Program-made: the position numbers and the translations under genes
Part shown: piece by piece, positions 57,689 to 64,000 of the stretch
Layout: the number at the start of each line of letters is the position of its first letter
Position numbering within the stretch: the stretch's first letter is position 1
Source: Ascochyta rabiei
Lineage: Eukaryota; Ascomycota; Dothideomycetes; Pleosporales; Didymellaceae
DNA length: 64,000 bases
Assembly: GCF_004011695.2 (NCBI RefSeq)
Contig: NC_082407.1
Coordinates: 1,240,001 to 1,304,000 of the forward strand
Reading direction: 5' to 3'
Notes under the pieces: model-generated
The model's database searches: none
The model's input: the letters and a program-made list of their open reading frames with translations, nothing else
Told to the model about the DNA's origin: nothing

Positions 57689-58810
57689 GGCGTAAACTAG
57701 CAAGCAAAAGTAGTCTAGGAGGCCTGATGCATTACAAGGCAGGCGCGTTGGTACAGGTGCACTGTGATGCGAACAGCTTACTTCGGAAGACTTGGATGGG
57801 TCAGGCCTATATAGTCGGAAAGGGTCAGCACAGGCCATGGAGCACGTGACCAAGTTATTGCAACGGTCAAGGCACGCCACGTACGACGAAAGGTCAGTGC
57901 ACAGCCACACCACCACCCACACCCACAGATCACCAGTTTCCGGCTCCAAACACAGCATGTCATATGTGTTTTGGCTCAGCATTTCCAAGTGGCAGAAGAC
58001 ACAGTATCGCCTGGGCACTGGTTATGCACAGCGCGTGCCCGAAGACCGGAAGTCCGAGGCTTTCAGGCGCCCATAGATAGTTCATCTCCAGAATCCGTCG
58101 ATCGTTACTGTCGATCGGTCCTTCGCAGGGCCCTGCATCTGTTGGCTACTCCTTCCGCCTGCATGTATACGTCCATGTGAACTGTGCGACCACCTCTTTT
58201 GCCGTGTCAGATGCTACTACGTGCGACCTAGCCGTAATAGTAGCTGAGCAGCAGATGGCGCTTGTTGTCTATCCTATATAACTAGAATCTAGTTAATTTT
58301 TCTATTGCTAACAATACTATGTTAGGCCTCCGGACTGACTAGAAAGCCTTCTCCGCCACGATCTGCCGTAAGCTGACGGTAGTCGATCACGACGCCGTCA
58401 GTTTTTCGACATCTGAATGCGAAACCTCTCCACTGTGTCCGCAGGCCGGATCTATACCTCTGGGGACCGACTAGAAATATAAGAGCAATGGATTGTGTGT
58501 AGCAGCTGTATCCATTCATTCGCAAACTTATCTCCTTCTTCGCCCCAGTCACTCGTTCTTACCGTTTGCCTGGAGCAGCGGTCTCTTCAGTCCTTTCCAT
58601 AGTACGAAATCATACGTTCGTTTCACCACGTATTGAATTTGCCAGCTGTAGTTTTGATCGTATATCAAAACCATATCCACGACACTTCTCTTTGGCCTAT
58701 CCCCGTTCACCTGAGGCGACGCTTCCACAAAGCCTATCCCACGATTCGTTTTATTTTTCCTTGTTTTCTTTCTGCACACATACAACGGAACAGTTCTCCA
58801 AAAAGTCAGG
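57689..58810. promoter_or_regulatory. Divergent intergenic region (1.1 kb)
   Basis: It separates the 2EXR gene and the secreted-protein gene. Several short frames on both strands overlap each other and show no family features. A pyrimidine-rich leader (TTTTATTTTTCCTTGTTTTCTTTCTG near 58750) precedes the ATG at 58811, as is usual for fungal promoters. Confidence 0.45.
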
Positions 58811-59623
58811 ATGAAGTTTCTCATCACCCTCCTGTCAGCTGCGGGACTGCTTGCTTCCGGTATATCTGCCGCGCCTCTGAATGAGCGCGGCATCATCAGA
58901 ACTCGGGCCCCAGGGACCGATTACGATATCGACGATGCCATCGTAGACTGGATGAGCGATCCTAAGACCAAGAGAAGAATTAAAACCGCCTGTGGCACTG
59001 TAGGAGGGTGGGAAGGGTGGGCGCAGCTTGAGCTCGAAGCTGAATTCAGAGAGAAATTTCAGATCCCAGAAAATACGGATATTCGTGAACAGTCCAAGGT
59101 TTTTGAGGGAAGACAGATAGCCGACTTCCTCCTGCCAGAGACGGCTACGCACAAAGGCATGATCATCGAGCTTAAGTGTGAAAACAAGAACGCTCAGAGC
59201 GGTGATGGAATGCAAAAGCCGGTGGGCTCAGATAAAAAGAAGATATACAACGTCAAGGCAAATTACAAGGATCACACTTTCATGGCCGTTGCCATGGCGT
59301 TCACGCCCAAGGCAGACAAAGCTCTCACCAAGGTCGGAATGAAACCTATCCCTAAGGCTGAGGCTGACATGGGTGCCGGGAATACTATGAGAGCATACAA
59401 AGAGAGAATGGAGGTTGGGACCTTAACCAAGGATATGGATGACTTGGAAGAGGCCTTCAAAGGTTTATTTGGTTCTACTCCTCCTGCATCGCCACAAGCC
59501 AGACCTAAGACGCCACCTACAACTGGATCAGGAGCACCAGCAAGACCAAAGACGCCACCTCCTACCAAAAAACCAACTGGATCCCCGCCACCAGCACCTA
59601 AGAAGCCGAATGGGTCGCCCTAG
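58811..59623 (+). CDS. Secreted protein with PD-(D/E)XK-like motif and Pro-rich tail, 270 aa
   Basis: Residues 1-20 (MKFLITLLSAAGLLASGISA) are a signal peptide. The core has GGWEGWAQLELEAEF (66-79), then IADFLLPE (103-110), then GMIIELKCEN (116-125). This gives an upstream Glu, D105 and E120-x-K122, the order of catalytic residues in restriction-endonuclease-fold nucleases. Only two cysteines, C61 and C123, are present in the mature chain, so one disulfide is possible. From about 223 on the chain is a Pro/Lys/Thr-rich tail with repeated RPKTPP. I infer a secreted nuclease-like or effector-type protein; there is no biochemical proof in the sequence. The stop is TAG where CAG would fit, and 18 more codons of the same Pro/Glu-rich style follow in frame, so the gene may once have been longer. 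Confidence 0.65.
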   Translation: MKFLITLLSAAGLLASGISAAPLNERGIIRTRAPGTDYDIDDAIVDWMSDPKTKRRIKTACGTVGGWEGWAQLELEAEFREKFQIPENTDIREQSKVFEGRQIADFLLPETATHKGMIIELKCENKNAQSGDGMQKPVGSDKKKIYNVKANYKDHTFMAVAMAFTPKADKALTKVGMKPIPKAEADMGAGNTMRAYKERMEVGTLTKDMDDLEEAFKGLFGSTPPASPQARPKTPPTTGSGAPARPKTPPPTKKPTGSPPPAPKKPNGSP

Positions 59624-61353
59624 AAGAAACCTGAACCAGAAGAGACGACAAGATCGTGCATATATCTCGGTAGGCCGTAACTACTGCTCAGCAAACATCT
59701 AACATGTCAACAATCTTAGCTATCCTTAAATAAAGCGTTTCTATCATCAGTATAGCCCTCTGACTACAGCTAACCACGCGGTTTTTGAACTAATTACATC
59801 TTGCCATTTACCACACTCGATTGTAACCAATCAGTCAAGCAAGCGTTGTAAAAAAAATTGGTCCCTGGCTTCTTAAGACCTCGTCCATATGCTGGACTTG
59901 GCGTAGCCGAACCATACCTATGGTACCTACAGTAAATCCATTCCAATCTTCGGTAGTATTTACGACCCGCGGGCTGTGTTCTCGGTATCTGTACGAGGCA
60001 GACTGCGCTGGCAGGGCCCAGATAGGGCCCCCCGTCAACCTGCAATCTACATACCGTATGCATACATCTAGCGGCCGAGCTTTGCATCTGGACTTACCCA
60101 GTAATCCATGCCTATTTGTGCATCAATACACCTGAACCTGCCACCACGGCCTTATTTTTGATTTCTTCTTCCCAGTAGGCCCAGGTGTTGCAATGCGATC
60201 AGGATAAATGGCGTTTAAGTCCAACAAAGAATTTGCATCAAGGTTGACAAGATCATATCCGTCATCATCGGGCGATCTCGATATCTCTCGAACTTGGCCC
60301 AACTCGCACGCTGCTGATCAGCAATCTCAGGTCCTGATTTACGAGAGGTGCGCATTCGACTCATTATCGTGGTGCGTGAACGAGGCAAGATTGAATGAAT
60401 AGAGGCCTAGAAGGAAGAGGGGCGAGAAAGATCGAACTGCGAGTGCGAAGCGGGGACTGCATGAAGGCCCTTTCATAGCACTGCTTTGACGCAAGCTAAC
60501 CAGTTTATTAATATTGAAGCTGAACTTTGCTGCCTGTGACTTCTGTTTGGGCACCGTACTTGAAGGCGTCAAAAAAAGCCGACTAAGCAAATTTTCCAAA
60601 CAAATACCAAGATTGTATACACAAAGCCCGTCATATCCAGCGGCATTCTCCTAGACAATTATAGGGCCTGTCAAAAGGAGGCAAATTCCTTACTAGCGAA
60701 CACCCGCTATTAGCATTGTTGGTCACGTACCTGTCATTGTCTGGTATTATCGGTCAAGTCTTACTTAGAGCCCGTGTCAGCTCTTAAACATAAGTAAAGG
60801 TAAAAGGATCTAAAAGAATGGTGTCTTGTCTACAGCCTAATCATTGAGGTTAGTTTATGTGGTAAAGCTTTCCAGTACCAGGACCTTGAACATAGACTAC
60901 AAGTTTACTTAAAATATTAACCGGGTCGAGTTATACCTTTAAATTTAGACATATTCTTCTGTGTACATACGTAGAGCCAAGGCTTCAAAATCAAGCGAGA
61001 AATTGTAAAACTGGAATTGCAGTAGCACTGCTCGATCTTATGATATGGTCCGGAAAGTGATGCTTTCCACATGCAACACTTTCAATTGGGGAGAACCCAC
61101 AGGCTTAACGCTTCACCCAGAAACTACAGCCCTCAAACGTTCCAGGGGACTCAAGACGATGCTGCAGCGACGAATACACTCATCTAACATGCCTGAGTAA
61201 CAACCCAATATTCGATCTTCGCGATCATTTTGTTGGTGGGTTTTATATCAGGCCAAGCACTGCACCTCGTCTGATATTTTCTTATGGTTCGGCCGTGCTA
61301 GAACGCAGACTCGTCAATTCTCGCCCCCAAGAAAAGTACCGATTGACTCACTC
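59624..61353. other. 1.7 kb intergenic stretch, no gene called
   Basis: It contains scattered short frames on both strands (for example 60208-60402 plus, 60339-60599 minus) that overlap and lack domains, signal peptides or splice support. No tRNA, inverted repeat or transposon signature was found. It contains 3' UTRs of the converging flanking genes. Confidence 0.5.
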
Positions 61354-61836
61354 TTACAATAAACCGATTGTTATATCTCCCTTTACTCGTGCATAGATCT
61401 CAACCTAGGCTACATCAGCCCAATTGTAATGTCGCCCTTGACTCGTGCGTAGATCTCTACCTCGACCTCGAGATCCAGCTCGATCTTGATCTTCAACGAA
61501 CTGTCCTTCTCGCCTACTTTCGCCGGACGGTCGGTAATCCGGGACTGGTGAACGGGTACAATACGACGGCCACCACGTTTTCTCGGCCCCGACGTCATGG
61601 GTTCTGGGATCTCTTCATCGTCCTCGTCGTCGGAAGGCGCTGCTTGGGCAGAGTTCTTTTGAAGTGCATTGTTCTCATTCTGGCCAATTTTTGTGGGCTT
61701 TTTGCGCGATGCGGGACTTGAGGAGATTTCAGAGGTGTTGTTGCTGGCCGCGTTGTCGGTGACTGGGGCTCTTGACTCAGGTTAGCATGGATGATATGAT
61801 GATTGATTTGAGCATTGCGGCTTACCCTGAAGACAT
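61354..61836 (-). CDS. Small conserved fungal protein with duplicated 3' end, about 123 aa
   Basis: Exon 1 is 61836-61826 (ATGTCTTCAGG), the intron is 61825-61771 (GTAAGC...TCAAG), and exon 2 starts at 61770. The protein has a Ser/Asn-rich start, an acidic block (SDDEDDEEIPEP), a basic block (SGPRKRGGRR) and ends LKIKIELDLEVEVEIYARVK, then GDITIGLM, with a stop at 61412-61410. I recognise this ending from many small uncharacterised ascomycete proteins; function unknown. Immediately downstream the last 16 codons are repeated almost exactly (VEIYARVKGDITIGLL, stop at 61356-61354). Splicing 61460-61405 (GTAGAG...CCTAG) would swap the first ending for the second. No signal peptide. It is divergent to the gene at 62254. 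Confidence 0.6.
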
Positions 61837-62253
61837 GCTTATTGCGCTATCCGATCGCTTGATTGTGTTTGAAGAAAGCGTATTGAATACTGAGTGTTAA
61901 ATTTTTACTTGAAGAGCGAAGTAAGGAACTTGAGCTGGTGAGATTGAAATCGGATTATACCCTTCTTTTTATGCCTCACACATTGGCAAAACTCCAGGCG
62001 CAATGACCGCATCGTACCTGGAAGTCCATTTTATGAGCTGAGCGTCAACTTAGTCCTGTCCTGAATCAGGTTTATTTCTGTCGTCCTCGGTGAGTGCGCA
62101 GTATGTTTACAGGGGGTAGCCACATCAAGACCAAGCGTACGAGTTCATGACCCCATTAGGCCTCTAAATCAAAAACAGGTTTATAATCAGTGAGATCCCA
62201 CAAGGGCCGCTTTTCCATTTCTTTCTCACGGTTTTCAGACATCAGACCGTATC
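61837..62253. promoter_or_regulatory. Divergent intergenic region (417 bp)
   Basis: It lies between the start codons of two divergent conserved genes. A pyrimidine-rich leader (TTTTCCATTTCTTTCTCACG) precedes ATG 62254. No specific binding site identified. Confidence 0.45.
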
Positions 62254-62992
62254 ATGGTACTGGGCATTCTAACTGCTATTGCCGCTTGTCCGGCAATCAT
62301 TGGAACAGTAGAGGCAGTGCGCCAAGGCCAAAGACAGAGCGCCAGAGAGAAACATCGCGGTCTGAAGACGAATCTTTCAGTGGTCTGCTCGCGCGAATCA
62401 ATTGGTGGCCGTGAGATCAATGGATGCACAGTGGTACTTAGCGAGAATAAGGTAGGGGTCCATTCCTATTATCTATACCCCCGCTTTTCAGAGGCTGACG
62501 AAATAATTACAGCTGTACCTTAATGTGCCATCAGACGAATCTCCAGAAGGTCATCTAGAGGATCACCCATTTGCCGGTTACTTTCTCCCCTACCCTGACC
62601 ACGATTGGGGACGGCAGGGTGAAGGCATGGTGTCGACCATCTCAAATGACCCGCCCCAGCTAAATTGGATTTATGTGGATCGTGACACCTGTGAGGTCAA
62701 ATATGGCGACCGTATTGCCTCCGAACCTCACATCATTGGACCGTGGGATGTTACCAAGATGGATCGAAGAGTCATGTTGATAGGATGGGAAGGCTTCATG
62801 GCAGTTCAATACGGCCCAGGAGAATGGGCATTGTATTTTGATATAGATGACAACGGATTACAGGGTGTTATTGGAGACGACATGTCGAAAATGGAAGTTG
62901 AGCTGGTGCGGAGGGAGATGAGGGAGCCAAAAACGTCGACGAGTCCGGTACCGGTAGAAGGAGCCGAAGCCGAAGCTAACGAACGAGAGTGA
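62254..62992 (+). CDS. Conserved uncharacterised ascomycete protein, 225 aa, two exons
   Basis: Exon 1 is 62254-62451, the intron is 62452-62512 (GTAGGG...TTACAG), and exon 2 is 62513-62992. Splicing joins LSEN-K to LYLNVPSDESPEG in frame. The N-terminus MVLGILTAIAACPAIIGTVE, then AVRQGQRQ, is hydrophobic and then basic, a possible membrane anchor. The core HPFAGYFLPYP, WGRQGEGMVSTIS, PPQLNWIYVDRDT, EVKYGDR, GPWD and WALYFDIDDNG is a set of blocks I know from a widespread but unnamed family in Dothideomycetes and Eurotiomycetes. The C-terminus is Glu/Arg-rich and low in complexity. Length is normal for the family. Function unknown. Confidence 0.75.
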
Positions 62993-63782
62993 CTGACGTA
63001 GCAGCGTATCTACAAAATAAGAGGGAAGAGATTAACAGACAATAGTGTACTGTTAGCCTCTAGATATTTGCTACATAATACTCAAGTACCGCTAATAAGA
63101 ATCATAATCATCACAAAGGAGCAATTATGCTGCATTGCAAGCTGTGACGCTTTAGTGACGAGACAGCAAAAAGACTATCACACCAGTAACATGTGGCAAG
63201 TGCGACATGTCATACCTCCCACATCTGCTGGCGAGCGATCGTGTAGTTGAATTGATGCCCAAATAAGTATAGCTCGCTATCGAACCAGACGCGGTTAAGA
63301 GTCGTCATGAATAACGGCGCCAACGCAACTCCTGTTGTAACGTCGAGCTTTCGCTTCTGCTTGGACAAAGCGACCACCAGGCAAATGCATCGAACATGTG
63401 CGGGTTGACTCGAATGCAATTCAGCCATACAACAAGTGAGGCCAGAGGAACTGCTGCAGTCAGTAAAACCTGGCTGACACACCACGACAGAGCAAAACTC
63501 TTTGGATTGCGCGAAGAGATGATTGCCGTTGTTGCGCACGTGAAATTTCTCTCGTCTTCACAAAGTGAAGGGTCGTGAACTACGAGTATAGTGCCATAAA
63601 ATCGCGACCTGAATTCTGCTTGCAGAGCAGAGGTTTGACACACCCTAGTTTAGTGGTGTTAATTTCGGTACGGAGTATTGGAGGTCAAGAACTCCTGCCC
63701 GGCAGGTGGTTGGGTGTGCGGGGCCGCTCCCCTAGTCGCTGCCGCGTACCAGGAACCTTGCTCTGCTCTGCACCCAACTATC
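62993..63782. other. Intergenic stretch, possible minus-strand gene remnant
   Basis: Two overlapping minus-strand frames (63643-63305 and 63539-63210) exist. One contains a hydrophobic stretch (SQVLLTAAVPLASLVVWL), but there is no family match or splice support, so I do not call a gene. The right side serves as upstream DNA of the NUDIX gene. Confidence 0.45.
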
Positions 63783-64000
63783 ATGACGCAACAGCCAGTA
63801 TATGACTTCAAACACGACCCCTCTGTCGCAGAGTTCGCGGTTTCTAAGCATGCGTACTTGGATAGTCATCCGAGGGCGGCATTCAAACTCGTTGCCACAA
63901 GTGCACTGGTTCTGAACACGAGTTCCGCTTCAGCACCTCGCATTCTCCTTCTTCAGCGCGCTGCCAGCGACTCAAACCCCGGCAAATGGGAGCCCCCCCG
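63783..64000 (+). CDS. NUDIX hydrolase, N-terminal part (cut by window end)
   Basis: The frame opens at ATG 63783 and is open through the last base (72 full codons). It reads FKLVATSALVLN, then RILLLQRAASDSNPGKWEPP. This is the first strand of a NUDIX domain with the LLLQRA....pGkWE.PGG pattern that precedes the NUDIX box. The box itself (Gx5Ex7REUxEExGU) lies beyond the window. NUDIX enzymes hydrolyse nucleoside diphosphates linked to another group; the substrate cannot be told from this part. No signal peptide. Confidence 0.8.
   Translation, partial: MTQQPVYDFKHDPSVAEFAVSKHAYLDSHPRAAFKLVATSALVLNTSSASAPRILLLQRAASDSNPGKWEPP

Noticed and set aside
57689..58018. N-terminal extension of the 2EXR frame by 110 codons
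   Set aside because: Cys-rich, no domain, and the ATG at 57688 begins exactly at the conserved motif.
63210..63643. Overlapping minus-strand frames with a hydrophobic stretch
   Set aside because: No family match and no splice sites joining them; left as an unresolved intergenic remnant.
1..64000. CRISPR arrays, tRNA genes, bacterial operons, secondary-metabolite core enzymes
   Set aside because: Looked for on both strands; none seen. Regular repeats found are minisatellites, LTRs or inverted repeats.

Overview
The window reads as a filamentous ascomycete chromosome, most likely a Dothideomycete. This is inferred from short gt-ag introns, typical fungal gene families (F-box, 2EXR, HET, LysM, class V chitinase) and heavy repeat-induced point mutation (RIP). 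It has a two-compartment layout: long AT-rich, stop-riddled transposon deserts alternate with gene islands of balanced base composition. Bases 1-20,300 are desert: a minus-strand Tad1-like LINE (1-5,950), unclassified debris, a Copia remnant, and a 9.1 kb LTR-flanked element (10,140-19,263) that carries a nested minus-strand Copia (12,312-17,585). From 20,300 to 25,278 lie minisatellite and MITE-like repeats, a Tc1/mariner transposase fragment, one intact nucleotidyltransferase-like gene, a related pseudogene with four C-to-T type stops, and a dispersed 5S rRNA gene. From 25,279 to 39,482 lies a three-level nest whose boundaries can be read to the base: a Fot1/pogo DNA transposon (72-bp inverted repeats, TA duplication) holds a Gypsy element (506-bp LTRs, ACTAC duplication), which holds a second Gypsy element (202-bp LTRs, CTAAC duplication). 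From 39,675 onward genes dominate: an F-box gene; a divergent pair consisting of a secreted LysM/chitin-binding gene (minus) and a very large chitinase (plus) whose N-terminal domain resembles a NucA/NucB DNase; a patch of HET and membrane-protein pseudogenes; a Copia element inserted in the membrane-protein pseudogene (50,796-56,070, TAATT duplication); a 2EXR gene; a secreted protein with a PD-(D/E)XK-like motif; a small gene with a duplicated 3' end; a two-exon conserved gene; and the 5' end of a NUDIX gene cut by the window edge. The most coherent functional unit is the divergent LysM/ChtBD1 and DNase-like/ChtBD1/GH18 pair. It recalls the parts list of chitin-docking killer toxins such as zymocin, where a GH18 plus chitin-binding subunit carries a nuclease. 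The secreted PD-(D/E)XK-like protein 10 kb away could be another exported nuclease, but that link is inference.
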